A DNA stretch of 64,000 nt from Nostoc sp. NMS7 (GCF_017115085.1 NZ_JABXKJ010000172.1:42699-106698), one strand, 5' to 3'. Numbered from the stretch's first letter, positions 25,205 to 34,507 are shown. The notes: generated by a model not told the origin, from the letters alone. A program made the numbers and translations.

Positions 25205-26857
25205 ATGAACACAACTTGGCAAGGAATAACCCAGGTGATAGGAGTTGCTTTGTCTACGAGCGGACAGCTATTTTTGGCACAATCGCCTAACCTGCAACTG
25301 ACACAACCAGCAGTCAATCAAGGAATCGCTGATGTGCAAGGTATTGTTCAACAGTTGATTCTATTTACACCCAGGCTGCTGGCGGCAGTGGCAATTTTGT
25401 TAGTAGGTTGGCTAATTGCGTTGGGCGCAGCAGCACTGACGCGAGGAATCCTGAATCGCACAAACATAGATAACCGCATTGCCGCCGGGATAACAGGTCG
25501 TCAAGATGTTCTTCAAGTGGAGAAATTAATCTCCAGCTTAGTCTTTTGGAGCATTATCCTATTGACGGCGGTAGCTGTTTTACAGACATTGGATCTGGAG
25601 GTAGCCTCTCGACCACTGAATAATTTTCTCAATCAACTTATTGGCTTTTTGCCAAAGTTGGTTGGTGCGGGAATTCTTTTGGCAACCGCCTGGTTTTTGG
25701 CGACCATTGTGAAGATTATCACTGTACGCTCATTACAGGCATTTAACTTGGATGAGCGTTTGAATCCAGAACCACCAGACAGGGCACCCAGCCTGAATCA
25801 GTTGTCTTTGAGTGAGACGATTGGTAATGCTCTGTATTGGTTTATATTTTTACTGTTTCTCGCCCCAGTTTTGGATGCTCTCGAACTCAGACAGGCTCTA
25901 CAACCAGTACAAGCTCTAATTACAGAAGTTCTGCTAATTCTGCCGAAGATTTTAGCGGCGATATTAATTTCTCTAGTTGGCTGGTTCATCGCTAATGTGG
26001 TGCGGCGGATTGTGACGAACTTGCTGGTGGCAACAGGCATTGACCGTTTAGGTAGTCGGTTGGGATTATCTTCAGCTGCCGGGGTGCAACCTCTATCGAG
26101 TATTATCGGCACAATTGTCTATGTTTTGATTTTGATTCCTGTGGCGATCGCAGCGCTGAATGCCTTGCGAATTGATGCGATCTCTATACCTGCGATCGCC
26201 ATGCTGCAACAGGTTCTTAATGCGCTACCTGCGATCTTTACAGCTGTGGCAATTTGGATTGTAGCCTATTTTGTGGGGCGGTTTGTCGCAGATTTGGTTA
26301 CAAGTATCCTCACCAATTTAGGCTTTAATAACATTTTCACTATTTTGGGTCTGACAACACCCACCAGACAAATCGTAATTTCTAGAGAATCAACAGCCCC
26401 CCAGACTCCAAGCCGCACTCCATCGGAAATTGTCGGCATTATTGCCTTAGTAGGTATCATGCTATTTGCGACGGTGGCGGCGGTGAATATCCTGAATATT
26501 CCAGCCCTGACAGCATTAGTGTCTGGTATTGTGGTCATCTTCGGGCGGATTTTGGCGGGATTGGTGATCTTTGCCATTGGCTTATTCCTGGCAAATCTAG
26601 CTTTTAACATCATTACCAGTTCCGGCGAACGCCAAGCCCAGATTTTGGGTCAAATAGCGCGGATTGCGATCATTGGCTTAGTCTCTGCAATGGCACTGCA
26701 ACAGATTGGAGTTGCCAGTGATATTGTAAATTTAGCCTTTGGACTTTTACTAGGTGCGATCGCTGTTGCTATTGCCCTAGCCTTTGGTCTTGGAGGGCGC
26801 GAGATTGCACGAGAGCAAGTTCAAGAATGGCTAAACTCTTTCAAAGGTAGAAACTAG
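25205..26857 (+). CDS. mechanosensitive-channel-like membrane protein with TM-helix repeats
   Basis: A 550-residue multi-pass membrane protein with internal repeats. The motif P-(R/K)-hydrophobic-(G/A)W-(L/F)IA recurs: LFTPRLLAAVAILLVGWLIA (about 52-71), FLPKLVGAGILLATAWFLA, ILPKILAAILISLVGWFIAN and ALPAIFTAVAIWIVAYFVG, each followed by a charged linker (LNRTNIDNRI, LVATGIDRLG). This is the conserved TM-helix repeat of small-conductance mechanosensitive channel relatives (CmpX-like), which lacks the full MscS beta domain. Likely role: inner-membrane tension response or transport; experimental function uncertain. Confidence 0.82.
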   Translation: MNTTWQGITQVIGVALSTSGQLFLAQSPNLQLTQPAVNQGIADVQGIVQQLILFTPRLLAAVAILLVGWLIALGAAALTRGILNRTNIDNRIAAGITGRQDVLQVEKLISSLVFWSIILLTAVAVLQTLDLEVASRPLNNFLNQLIGFLPKLVGAGILLATAWFLATIVKIITVRSLQAFNLDERLNPEPPDRAPSLNQLSLSETIGNALYWFIFLLFLAPVLDALELRQALQPVQALITEVLLILPKILAAILISLVGWFIANVVRRIVTNLLVATGIDRLGSRLGLSSAAGVQPLSSIIGTIVYVLILIPVAIAALNALRIDAISIPAIAMLQQVLNALPAIFTAVAIWIVAYFVGRFVADLVTSILTNLGFNNIFTILGLTTPTRQIVISRESTAPQTPSRTPSEIVGIIALVGIMLFATVAAVNILNIPALTALVSGIVVIFGRILAGLVIFAIGLFLANLAFNIITSSGERQAQILGQIARIAIIGLVSAMALQQIGVASDIVNLAFGLLLGAIAVAIALAFGLGGREIAREQVQEWLNSFKGRN

Positions 26858-27005
26858 AAGTTGATGAAGGTGCAATTTTGTCTGTAAATCTCCGAAAGTG
26901 CAGCCGTGAGCATCAATAGTGAAAAAAATCTATCGGCAATTTTGCTTAAGAGGTTGAAAGTTAGAGTTGAGAATCTCGGAGTTTGAGTGTAGAACTTGAC
27001 ATATC

Positions 27006-27223
27006 GAGTTCAGAAGCTTAAGTTCCGAGTTCTGAAGCTTAAGTTCCGAGTTCAAAGGTCGAAGTTTCGAGTTCAGAAGTCAAAGTTCCGAGTTCAAAGG
27101 TCGAAGTTCCGAGTTCAGAAGTCGAAGTTCCGAGTTCAAAGGTGGAAGTTCCGAGTTCAAAGGTGGAAGTTCCGAGTTCAAAGGTCAAAGTTCCGAGTTC
27201 AAAGGTCGAAGTTCCGAGTTCAG
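27006..27223. repeat. 21-bp minisatellite, about 10 units
   Basis: Ten consecutive 21-bp units, each starting GAGTTC and ending GAAGTTCC or close, plus a partial unit (27216-27223). Variation lies mostly in the middle (AGAAGC, AAAGGTC, AGAAGTC, AAAGGTG). Because 21 is a multiple of three, both strands stay open (SKFRVQR or FELGTST repeats), giving false reading frames without ribosome sites or family likeness. Confidence 0.9.
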
Positions 27224-27310
27224 AGAGGCGCAATCGAGTATCTACAATATTTTTGTAACTTGAAAAAATTAAATTAATAAATTTTAAAAGGGTAGTTCAC
27301 TGCCGTTAAC

Positions 27311-27392
27311 TGCGTTGGCGTAGCCCGCATCTAGGAGACGCTGCGCGAACGACAAAGCTCAGTGACCATCGTAGATATCGCATCAAGGAAAG
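27311..27392. repeat. palindrome-rich dispersed repeat
   Basis: Contains GCGTTGGCGTAGCCCGC, then GACGCTGCGCGAACGACAAA and GCTCAGTGACCATCGTAG. The second half is repeated nearly exactly at 57430-57474, the first 17 bases inside the TMEM175 gene. Non-coding. Confidence 0.65.
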
Positions 27393-27447
27393 TTCTATCT
27401 GGTAGCAGAGTAGGATCACAGAAAGGAGCAACCCTCATAAATTTTTA

Positions 27448-27740
27448 ACTTACAGCTATTTTCACGTAAATAGACCACGCGGTAGGGGCACAGCATTGCT
27501 CATTGGTGTCAACTTAACGTGAAAGCCAGTCTATAAGCAGCTTTTAAGATTGTCTCGTTACTGGGAATGCTCGTCCTTGAGGCGGAGCCTCAAGACTTGC
27601 GGCAGAGCCGCAACGAGCAGCATTTCCAGCCTCTGGCTGGAAACGAGGTTTTAAAAGGGTTTTGGCTTAAGTTGACACGTATGAGCATTGCTGTGCCCCT
27701 ACGACAGATGTGGTTCAAATAGATGAAAACTGCTGTAAGT
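27448..27740. mobile_element. 293-bp fold-back (MITE-like) element
   Basis: The ends are long imperfect inverted repeats: ACTTACAGC...GCTGTAAGT outermost, then GTAGGGGCACAGCA (27482-27495) with its complement ending at 27702, and GTGTCAACTTAA inner; the block 27482-27517 pairs with 27667-27702 with three mismatches. The middle contains further nested stems (CTTGAGGC/GCCTCAAG, TTGCGGC/GCCGCAA, CCAGCC/GGCTGG). The whole element can fold on itself. No open frame of note. Either a non-autonomous transposable element or a structured RNA gene. Confidence 0.7.
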
Positions 27741-27761
27741 AAGTGGGTCCAATTAAATATA

Positions 27762-27823
27762 AAACCTCACCCTGCCTCCGGCTTCCCTCTCCTTACCAAG
27801 TAAAGGGATTGAGGGTGAGGTTT
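27762..27823 (-). terminator. 12-bp-stem hairpin after the GTPase gene
   Basis: AAACCTCACCCT (27762-27773) and AGGGTGAGGTTT (27812-27823) pair perfectly across a 38-base loop that itself holds CTCTCCTTACC. It starts 14 bases after the GTPase stop, and on the minus strand TTTTATATTTAATT follows. Both a dispersed repeat and a plausible terminator. Confidence 0.55.
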
Positions 27824-27836
27824 GATCTTATATGCA

Positions 27837-29318
27837 TCACTTTTTGAGTTTTACTTTATACAGCAATTCATCTTTAATCCGGTTGAGAATTGAAGCCTCA
27901 TCCAGGTTTGCCAAAATCCGATTAATCACTGCTTTCGGCCCATCAGGACCCCAAGTCGCACCATTGGCTAAATAAACTTTGGTAACTTGTCCAATACCGT
28001 AAGAAGAAACACCAGCTACTCCCGCTTGGGTGAGTGCCACCGATATATAAGGGCCAAGCGCAATGCCACCCGTAGCTGTTGCAGAGATTCCAAGTAAAGT
28101 TTTTAATCCACTCAAGCCCAAATTTGCTAACAATTCACTAGCACCGATGCCGCCCATACTCAGGGCGATTTTTTGTAGCAATTGTACAGATCCGGCTTCA
28201 GTCATTGAGAAACCATAGAGTTTAGATAAACCCAAAATTAGAGCAATATCAATCACCACACTACTGAGAATATCTACCACAGTTAGGGGATTAAGTGTGA
28301 TCGCTAATGCCTTAGTCATCACAGCCTTCCAAATCAACTGATTGGCATTCTGTTCCCGAATCATCACTTTTCGCTCTATCAATTGCTCATTTACAATGTC
28401 GGCATAAAGCATGGTATTGAGAGCAACCAAAGCTTTACCCTCACGGTGCAGAATCTCCAAGATTTTCAGCTTCAGTTCCTCGACTTTCGCGTTCCCTGTA
28501 CGCAACTGTATGCCCCTACTACCATCAGGGCGACGAATCGCCGTCTTTACTAATGGCGATGCCGCAGCCATAACAATTTCTAGAGGTGTGAGTAATTCCC
28601 GCACCCTTTCATCTCGGATTTTGTGATAAATTGCCATCCGGTCAGCTTCTGGATACTGGTCTACTTTGTTAAACACCAGAATGATCGGTTTACCTGCTTC
28701 CCGCAATTGAGAAAGAGCCATGTATTCTAGCTTCGTCATGTCGCCAGAGATCACAAACAGAATCAAATCTGCTTGTTTGGCAATCTGTTCAGCTAATGCG
28801 GCACGGGTTGCACCATCTACTTCGTCTAACCCAGGAGTATCAATTAATTCAACTTGAGATTGACCTACACCAGGGAGAGTGACTCGCAAAGCCCGTTCAG
28901 TTTCCCCAATCGCTTCCTCACTAATACTCCAACTAACTGTTTGTGCAGCACGGGTGACACCATGCAGTGGCCCAGTTTCAAATACTGTTTGCCCAACCAA
29001 AGCATTCAGTAGCGAAGATTTGCCACGTCCCACCATGCCAAAAGCCGCAATCTGCACCACCATCCGGTCTAACTTCCCCAGCATGGTTTCCAAATCAGCA
29101 ATTTCCGCCTCTAACCCGGTTTTTTCTTGGGGGGTGAGGTCAAGATTAGCTACCAAGTTTCGCAGCGCCGTTTGCGCTTGTTTATAGTTCAGTTCTGTTT
29201 GAATATCTTCAAAACTGAAAATAGCATTATCCAGTTCTTCCTCCCAGCTGAGAGAATTTCCATCAGTGTTAGCAGAATCGCTTTGATCAGGTTCAGGCAA
29301 AGGCAATGTCGAAGTCAT
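27837..29318 (-). CDS. GTP-binding protein (Era-like G domain, DUF697-type C-terminus)
   Basis: A 493-residue protein. After an acidic N-terminus and a coiled-coil (about 45-90) comes a G domain: G1 [14 protein letters not shown] (94-107), G3 DTPGLDEVDG, G4 FNKVDQYP. The C-terminal half has hydrophobic helices (VVDILSSVVIDIALILGLS, GGIALGPYISVALTQAGVAG) and a short basic tail, as in cyanobacterial and chloroplast GTPases with a DUF697-type region that may sit on a membrane. Likely a membrane-linked regulatory or remodelling GTPase; partners unknown. The gene is preceded by a TTTTAGA heptamer repeat. Confidence 0.85.
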   Translation of the reverse strand: MTSTLPLPEPDQSDSANTDGNSLSWEEELDNAIFSFEDIQTELNYKQAQTALRNLVANLDLTPQEKTGLEAEIADLETMLGKLDRMVVQIAAFGMVGRGKSSLLNALVGQTVFETGPLHGVTRAAQTVSWSISEEAIGETERALRVTLPGVGQSQVELIDTPGLDEVDGATRAALAEQIAKQADLILFVISGDMTKLEYMALSQLREAGKPIILVFNKVDQYPEADRMAIYHKIRDERVRELLTPLEIVMAAASPLVKTAIRRPDGSRGIQLRTGNAKVEELKLKILEILHREGKALVALNTMLYADIVNEQLIERKVMIREQNANQLIWKAVMTKALAITLNPLTVVDILSSVVIDIALILGLSKLYGFSMTEAGSVQLLQKIALSMGGIGASELLANLGLSGLKTLLGISATATGGIALGPYISVALTQAGVAGVSSYGIGQVTKVYLANGATWGPDGPKAVINRILANLDEASILNRIKDELLYKVKLKK

Positions 29319-29322
29319 ATCA

Positions 29323-29372
29323 ATTTTAGATTTTAGATTTTAGATTTTAAATTTTAGATTTTAAATTTAAAA
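29323..29372. repeat. heptamer tandem repeat (TTTTAGA/TTTTAAA)
   Basis: About seven units of TTTTAGA and TTTTAAA in a row, immediately upstream of the GTPase start codon (minus strand), where they would occupy the 5' untranslated region. Confidence 0.85.
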
Positions 29373-29534
29373 TACGCCCCATTCACTATCCTAGTTATTT
29401 TGAGGAGCGGTTTGGCGAGATGAGGCAGACAAACCAGACAAGGGGGGATAAGTATTCCCAATGCCCAATTAGTAGACTAATGGCTAACAAAAAGTCATAA
29501 ACTGAAAAATGCATCTAAATAACGCGTTAGGATC

Positions 29535-30281
29535 TTGACTAAATTACCTGTGCGGAAAATCGTTATTGCCGGCAACTGGAAAATGTACAAAACTCAGGCA
29601 GAGACCCAGGAGTTTTTACAAGGATTTCTGCCTCACTTAGAGGAAACCCCGCAAGGGCGAGAAGTGATATTGTGCCCTCCGTTCACTGATTTAAGCCTTT
29701 TGTCCAAGAGTTTGCACGGTAGCCTCATCCAACTGGGGGCACAAAATGTCCACTGGGAAGAATTTGGAGCCTATACGGGTGAGATTTCTGCCCCAATGCT
29801 GACAGAAAGTGGTGTGCGCTTTGTGATTGTCGGTCATAGTGAACGACGGCAATACTTTGGTGAAACGGATGGCACCGTTAATCTGCGCCTCCGAACTGCT
29901 CAAAGGTTTGGTTTGACCCCAATTCTCTGTGTTGGCGAAACTAAACAACAACGAGATGCCGGAGAAACTGAGTCAGTGATTATTCTCCAACTTGATAAAG
30001 GCTTGCTAGATATTGATCAAAATAATTTGGTAATTGCTTATGAACCAATTTGGGCCATAGGCACGGGTGACACTTGTGAAACAGTGGAAGCTAATCGGAT
30101 AATTGGCTTAATTCGTAGCCGGTTGAGTAATCCGAATGTATCAATTCAATATGGCGGCTCAGTTAAGCCGAATAATATTGATGAGATCATGGCTCAACCA
30201 GAAATTGATGGTGTTTTAGTGGGAGGAGCAAGTTTAGAAGCTGAAAGTTTCGCTCGGATTGTGAATTTTAAATCAGTCTGA
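29535..30281 (+). CDS. tpiA: triosephosphate isomerase
   Basis: A 248-residue TIM barrel interconverting dihydroxyacetone phosphate and glyceraldehyde 3-phosphate in glycolysis and the Calvin cycle. All catalytic parts are present: Asn and Lys in AGNWKM, the electrophile His in VGHSERR, the base Glu in [11 protein letters not shown], and the phosphate loop IQYGGSV and GVLVGGASL. The frame opens at a TTG (29535); a GTG at 29550 (reading [12 protein letters not shown]) fits the family start better. TTAGGA lies upstream but closer to the TTG than ideal. Followed 52 bases later by folP. Confidence 0.97.
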   Translation: MTKLPVRKIVIAGNWKMYKTQAETQEFLQGFLPHLEETPQGREVILCPPFTDLSLLSKSLHGSLIQLGAQNVHWEEFGAYTGEISAPMLTESGVRFVIVGHSERRQYFGETDGTVNLRLRTAQRFGLTPILCVGETKQQRDAGETESVIILQLDKGLLDIDQNNLVIAYEPIWAIGTGDTCETVEANRIIGLIRSRLSNPNVSIQYGGSVKPNNIDEIMAQPEIDGVLVGGASLEAESFARIVNFKSV

Positions 30282-30296
30282 TGTGCCTTCTTCTCG

Positions 30297-30317
30297 TTCC
30301 CATGCAGAGCATGGGAA
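30297..30317. repeat. short hairpin repeat between tpiA and folP
   Basis: TTCCCATGC (30297-30305) and GCATGGGAA (30309-30317), 3-base loop. The flanking TCTCG...TGC matches a small palindrome widespread in cyanobacterial intergenic DNA. It lacks a T-run, so the two genes may still be co-transcribed. Confidence 0.6.
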
Positions 30318-30333
30318 TGCCTAATGTAGATTT

Positions 30334-31194
30334 ATGCCAAAGAACTTGATAATTCGAGGACGCTATTTCGATTGGGGACAGCGAACTTATTTGATGGGGA
30401 TTTTGAATGTGACACCTGATAGCTTTAGTGATGGAGGTGAGTTTAACACTACCTCTGCCGCTTTCGTACAGGCGCAAGCACTGGTAGCTGCTGGTGCTGA
30501 CATCATTGATGTGGGCGGTCAATCAACTCGACCAGGGGCAAAGCAAATAACTCTAACAGAGGAACTTGACCGAGTAGTATCAGTGTTACAAGTAATTAGA
30601 CCAGAAATTTCAGTCCCGATTTCGGTAGATACTACCCGTGCTGCTGTAGCTAGGGCATCTGTAGAAGCGGGAGCGGATATGATTAATGATATTTCTGGTG
30701 GCACTTTTGACTCAGAAATGTTGCCAACAGTGGCAGAGTTAGATGTGCCGATTATTTTAATGCACATCCGGGGAACACCACAGACAATGCAACAACAGAC
30801 TGATTATCAAGATTTGCTCACGGAGATTTATAGTTTTTTGGCTAGGCAAATTGAGGTAGGAACTACTGCGGGCATTGATCTAGATAAAATTATTATTGAT
30901 CCTGGTATTGGCTTTGCTAAGAATTATGAGCAAAATTTAGAAATTTTTCGCGGCTTGCGATCGCTCACAACACTAAACTGCCCTATCTTGGTAGGGGCAT
31001 CTCGTAAAAGTTTCATTGGTCGGATTTTAAATCAACCAGATCCCAAAGCACGAGTTTGGGGAACCGCAGCAGCTTGTTGTGCTGCTATTTTTAATGGTGC
31101 TGATATCCTCCGAGTTCACGATGTTCAAGAAATGCGCGATGTTTCACTAGTAGCCGATGCAATATTCAGACAAGCCGCACAGTCTTACTGTTGA
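30334..31194 (+). CDS. folP: dihydropteroate synthase
   Basis: A 286-residue TIM-barrel enzyme joining 6-hydroxymethyl-dihydropterin pyrophosphate and p-aminobenzoate in folate synthesis. Signatures: MGILNVTPDSFSDGGEF near the N-terminus, DVGGQSTRPGA, NDISGGTFD, DPGIGFAKN and GASRKSFIG, all in order and normal length. The stop overlaps the end of the convergent slipin gene by 10 bases. Located 52 bases after tpiA on the same strand. Confidence 0.97.
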   Translation: MPKNLIIRGRYFDWGQRTYLMGILNVTPDSFSDGGEFNTTSAAFVQAQALVAAGADIIDVGGQSTRPGAKQITLTEELDRVVSVLQVIRPEISVPISVDTTRAAVARASVEAGADMINDISGGTFDSEMLPTVAELDVPIILMHIRGTPQTMQQQTDYQDLLTEIYSFLARQIEVGTTAGIDLDKIIIDPGIGFAKNYEQNLEIFRGLRSLTTLNCPILVGASRKSFIGRILNQPDPKARVWGTAAACCAAIFNGADILRVHDVQEMRDVSLVADAIFRQAAQSYC

Positions 31195-32030
31195 GCATTG
31201 CCGTTTTCGGATTTTTTGCCGTGGCCTTCTGTAATTGCCGACTCGGCTATCAACTCCTGAAACATTTCAGTTGAGTTGGATGGGTCTACAAAGACTATTT
31301 TGGCATTATTGCTCTCACCGAGTTTTTGACTGGCATCTACGTAATCTTGAGCCACGAGATACCGCAAAATGTCCCGACTGTGATTGGAACGTAGCGCTTG
31401 AGAAATGATTTCCACTGAAGCCATAGTTCCTTCTGCTTTTTTAATCGCCGCTTCTTTTTCCCCTTCTGCTTCGGTAATCAGCGCCCGTTTTTTGATTTCA
31501 GCGGCTTGCTCTTCTTCTCTTGACTTTCGTACACTCTCAGGTAATGTAATATTCTGAATATCTAACCGGAGAATCTCAGCTCCCCAATCCGTGGTTATAT
31601 CATTTAACTGCTCTGAGATAGCTTGGTGCATTTCTGCTCTAGAGACATTGGTCTGCTCTAGAGTGTTCTGGGCAATGATTTCGCGGAGCGTGGTTGTAGT
31701 CAGGTTTATCAGCGCTCCTTGGAGATCCTCAATAGCGTAAAAGCTTTTCTCAATATCTCGAATGCGCCAGTACACAACCCCATCTACTTCCAGATAAATA
31801 TTATCTTTGGTAATCACATTCTGAGGCTTGATGTCTAAAATTTGCTCTCGTGTAGTATCTTCCATCACAACCTGATCTACCAAGGGAACAATAAAGTTCA
31901 GCCCCGGCTTAAGTTTCCGATGATACCGTCCCAGGCGTTCGACTAGGGCTTCATTACCTTGATTAATCAGTTTTGCAGAACCTAAGGCATAACCTATAAG
32001 CACTAAAACTATAAAAATGATTGGCTCCAT
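31185..32030 (-). CDS. slipin / stomatin-like SPFH protein
   Basis: A 281-residue band-7 protein: an N-terminal membrane hairpin or anchor (about residues 3-20), then the SPFH domain (RLGRYHRKLKPGLNFIVPLVD, DVKP-like LDIKPQNVITKDNIYLEVDG, TTTLREIIAQNTLEQT) and a helical oligomerisation region (EEEQAAEIKKRALITEAEGEKEAA written in part). Stomatin-like proteins assemble into membrane microdomains and often pair with a NfeD protease partner, which is not seen next door. The C-terminus ends in a hydrophilic tail. Overlaps folP tail-to-tail. Confidence 0.92.
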   Translation of the reverse strand: MEPIIFIVLVLIGYALGSAKLINQGNEALVERLGRYHRKLKPGLNFIVPLVDQVVMEDTTREQILDIKPQNVITKDNIYLEVDGVVYWRIRDIEKSFYAIEDLQGALINLTTTTLREIIAQNTLEQTNVSRAEMHQAISEQLNDITTDWGAEILRLDIQNITLPESVRKSREEEQAAEIKKRALITEAEGEKEAAIKKAEGTMASVEIISQALRSNHSRDILRYLVAQDYVDASQKLGESNNAKIVFVDPSNSTEMFQELIAESAITEGHGKKSENGNAQQ

Positions 32031-32544
32031 ATATGCTCCTATTCAGCTTTGGGGAGAATTTAATGTCAAGGATATGCTACTACCTTGTCATATCTTTGAG
32101 TTTAATGTTTTGAGTCTGTAATTTTATGAAAACCAGCAGCGATGTCTGATGTCGAGTCGCTGCGGGTTTTCTACATATTCTATAAGTAAAACTGTTTTGG
32201 GGAATGCGTAGAAGCTCTGCTTCTTATCGTCAGACATCGCTATTAAAGCACCTTGATAAAACCCTGGCAAGGACTACTTTATCTAATCAACATTACCGAA
32301 ACAGTACCTTTAGCAGATAGCTAGGGTTTAGCCCGTGCCCAGTTTTGAGTGCTGAGAGTAAAAAAATATAAGTATTCGTTATGACTCAGTACTCATGAAT
32401 TGTACTGACATCTTCAGACAATCGGGACTTTTATTCAATATATTCACTTAATTTAAAGTATTTAACGTAAAATATAGCACAAGATAAAATCCTCCAGTAT
32501 GATCGGATTAAAATTAGCTTCAGCATTAAAAATGTAAAAATATT
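32031..32544. other. intergenic region with an inverted repeat
   Basis: No gene supported. AGCGATGTCTGA (32138-32149) and TCAGACATCGCT (32230-32241) form a 12-bp perfect inverted repeat; the right arm matches a block near 22050. The rest is AT-rich. Confidence 0.5.
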
Positions 32545-32889
32545 ATGAGCAGGCTGTTAATCAGACTTATTGGTTTAATCTTACTTATTACAGGCTTATA
32601 CTTTTTTGGTCAAGACATCATATTTGTTAGCGGTTACTATTCATATTTTTACCGTAGCTTACCTGCTACAGCTTCAGTTATCGCAACTATGATAGGTGTA
32701 TTTGCATTAGTTTTTTTTCGTAGAGAAACTGGTAACTTGGGATGGATTTTTCTAGGCATTGGTATAGTACTAGTTTTCTTAAGCGGTGGAGTTATTTTTA
32801 AGCCAACTAGCTTATGGGATTTCATCATTGCTTTTACAGCATTAGCATCTGGATATAAATTACTAAATGAGGGCAGAATCAGCTTTTAA
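32545..32889 (+). CDS. small four-helix membrane protein, unknown
   Basis: A 114-residue, very hydrophobic protein with four predicted membrane segments (about residues 5-27, 36-55, 63-83, 90-107). No family motif recognised. AT-rich codon use compared with neighbours such as folP. The upstream AAATGTAAAAATATT has no good ribosome site, so the start is tentative. Confidence 0.6.
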   Translation: MSRLLIRLIGLILLITGLYFFGQDIIFVSGYYSYFYRSLPATASVIATMIGVFALVFFRRETGNLGWIFLGIGIVLVFLSGGVIFKPTSLWDFIIAFTALASGYKLLNEGRISF

Positions 32890-32941
32890 AATCTGTAAAT
32901 ATAATCATATTTTTTCACAGATGAGAAAGAATATTCTTGCT

Positions 32942-32964
32942 CCCTCTCCTTACCAAGGAGAGGG
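32942..32964. repeat. hairpin repeat after the small membrane protein
   Basis: CCCTCTCCTT / AAGGAGAGGG, 3-base loop, followed by TTGGGGTGAGGTTTTAC. The same family occurs at 27762-27823. About 50 bases after the membrane protein gene, so it may also end its transcript. Confidence 0.6.
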
Positions 32965-33122
32965 TTGGGGTGAGGTTTTACAAGGCTTTTTACGAAAGCG
33001 AGATACTTGCGTTAAGGGCTTTATCTTGGTTGGATAGAGTAAGCTGAAATCGCTGCCCATCAACCAAAATAAGCGCCTTTAAACTCCTTTCTTCTAGCTG
33101 ATAGGGCAGTATTCATCTAACC

Positions 33123-33764
33123 CTAAGACTCAGAATTATTAATGGTGCGGCTATTACAAAGATTCATCGCCTTTTCTACTCCCTGCTTGAGACTTATTTC
33201 AACACACTCAACCACAAACTGAAGTAGAAGAGGCATCAACTGATTTTCGGCTGCGGAAAATCGCCCCAGCACATGGGAGATAGCATCGGAATCATCGTTA
33301 TTAGCTGCACCTTTGGGTTTACCAATACCGATTCGCAAACGCGGAAAGTTTTGGGTACTAAGATGTGCGATCGCACTTTTCATGCCGTTATGTCCCCCAG
33401 CCGAACCAGATAAGCGCAGACGAGTTTTTCCCAAGGGCAAATCCATATCATCATAAATTACCAGCACAGATTCGGGGGGCAATTTATACCAACTTGTCAC
33501 CGCTTGTATTGCCTGTCCTGAGCGATTCATATAAGTTAACGGCTTTAGCAAGCGAATCTTACCTCCACCTGAGGCCATACCCTCGCCATACTCACCTTGA
33601 AACTTGCGGTTTTCCGCCAAAGGAATGCGCCAATAACGGGAGAGAGTTTCTACAGCAGCAAAGCCGATATTATGGCGTGTTTGGTCGTACTTAGCTTCTG
33701 GATTCCCCAATCCGACAATTAGCTGGGGAATTACCAAAGCTGGTTGCGTAACTGGTTCTGTCAT
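33123..33764 (-). CDS. pth: peptidyl-tRNA hydrolase
   Basis: A 213-residue enzyme that frees tRNA from prematurely released peptidyl-tRNA. GLGNPEAKYDQTRHNIGF holds the conserved Asn and the catalytic His; LLKPLTYMNRSG, VIYDDMDLPLG (catalytic Asp) and GSAGGHNGMKS follow as in the family. The Met at 33764 (MTEPVTQPAL) is chosen: AGG lies about 6 bases before it and it keeps a 31-base gap after tatA, while the longer frame would overlap tatA. A 20-residue Pro/Val/Thr lead before the fold is usual in cyanobacteria. Probably co-transcribed with tatA. Confidence 0.96.
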   Translation of the reverse strand: MTEPVTQPALVIPQLIVGLGNPEAKYDQTRHNIGFAAVETLSRYWRIPLAENRKFQGEYGEGMASGGGKIRLLKPLTYMNRSGQAIQAVTSWYKLPPESVLVIYDDMDLPLGKTRLRLSGSAGGHNGMKSAIAHLSTQNFPRLRIGIGKPKGAANNDDSDAISHVLGRFSAAENQLMPLLLQFVVECVEISLKQGVEKAMNLCNSRTINNSES

Positions 33765-33795
33765 TTTGCCTACAGTCACATTGATATGCAGCATC

Positions 33796-34068
33796 CTAGC
33801 TAGGTTGGGAAGAACTAGCGGCATCCTGCTCAGATTTAGCAGGGTGGATTTGCTTAGGTTCCAACTCAGCAGTAGTCTTTACAACTTCTTCTAGCTGTTC
33901 TGCTTCTTTTTGAAACTCGTTTTGAAAGTCCTTAGAAGCCTCTTGGAAACTACGAATTGTTTTGCCCACACTCCGACCAATTTCTGGCAGCTTCTTTGGG
34001 CCAAAGATTAACAACGCCACTACCATAATTACAGCCATTTCCGGCAGACCGATACCAAATATATTCAT
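33796..34068 (-). CDS. tatA: Sec-independent translocase subunit TatA/TatE
   Basis: A 90-residue one-helix protein: N-terminal helix (MAVIMVVALLIF), the FGPKKLPEIGRSVGKTIRSF hinge and amphipathic helix that define TatA, then a charged tail. It oligomerises to form the pathway for folded proteins carrying twin-arginine signals in plasma and thylakoid membranes; the aldo-keto reductase at 13955-15019 is one possible client. Upstream of pth on the same strand. AGGAGAC lies before the ATG. Confidence 0.94.
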   Translation of the reverse strand: MNIFGIGLPEMAVIMVVALLIFGPKKLPEIGRSVGKTIRSFQEASKDFQNEFQKEAEQLEEVVKTTAELEPKQIHPAKSEQDAASSSQPS

Positions 34069-34153
34069 TTTTGTCTCCTGTAAACTATAGAACCACTACA
34101 GAAACTCACATATTATGTAGTCTACTCAATAGTTAGTGTGCATTGAACTTTGA

Positions 34154-34177
34154 CAAAAAAACCCGGAAAAACCGGGT
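34154..34177 (-). terminator. rho-independent terminator of psbH
   Basis: Minus strand: ACCCGG / CCGGGT stem around a five-T loop, followed by seven T (plus strand A-run 34154-34160), 42 bases after the psbH stop. A textbook terminator separating psbH from tatA-pth. Confidence 0.9.
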
Positions 34178-34218
34178 GTAACTTAACTTGTGATCCAAAC
34201 TTGATAGCTGTGTATCCG

Positions 34219-34422
34219 TTAGCGTCCTAAACTCCGCCAATCAACAAGTACATCCTGAATCAACAGTGATTTATTGTAAAGTTGCAGAATAATTAGCAGA
34301 AACACAAAAAATAGCGAAATAAAAACAGCCATTACAGGGGTAGTACCCCATCCTGGAGCCACCTTTCCATACTCAGAGTTCAGGGGTTTCAGGATATCTC
34401 CCAACCAAGTCCTTTGTGCCAT
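34219..34422 (-). CDS. psbH: photosystem II protein PsbH
   Basis: A 67-residue one-helix subunit of photosystem II. The stroma-side start [19 protein letters not shown] and the [19 protein letters not shown] helix are diagnostic. It stabilises the QB region and binds near CP47. Cyanobacterial PsbH lacks the phosphorylated Thr extension of plants, as here. Divergent from psbN, the arrangement conserved from cyanobacteria to chloroplasts. Confidence 0.98.
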   Translation of the reverse strand: MAQRTWLGDILKPLNSEYGKVAPGWGTTPVMAVFISLFFVFLLIILQLYNKSLLIQDVLVDWRSLGR

Positions 34423-34507
34423 AGTTCACCCAAGATTACTTACCAAAGCTTTTTTTAATCTTCTGTAATATTCTATAAGAATAGCACTCATAATCTATCC
34501 CTCAATT

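Noticed and set aside
26996..27277. 93-codon frame of SKFRVQR repeats and its opposite FELGTST frame
   Set aside because: Both are by-products of a 21-bp tandem repeat; no ribosome site or known domain.
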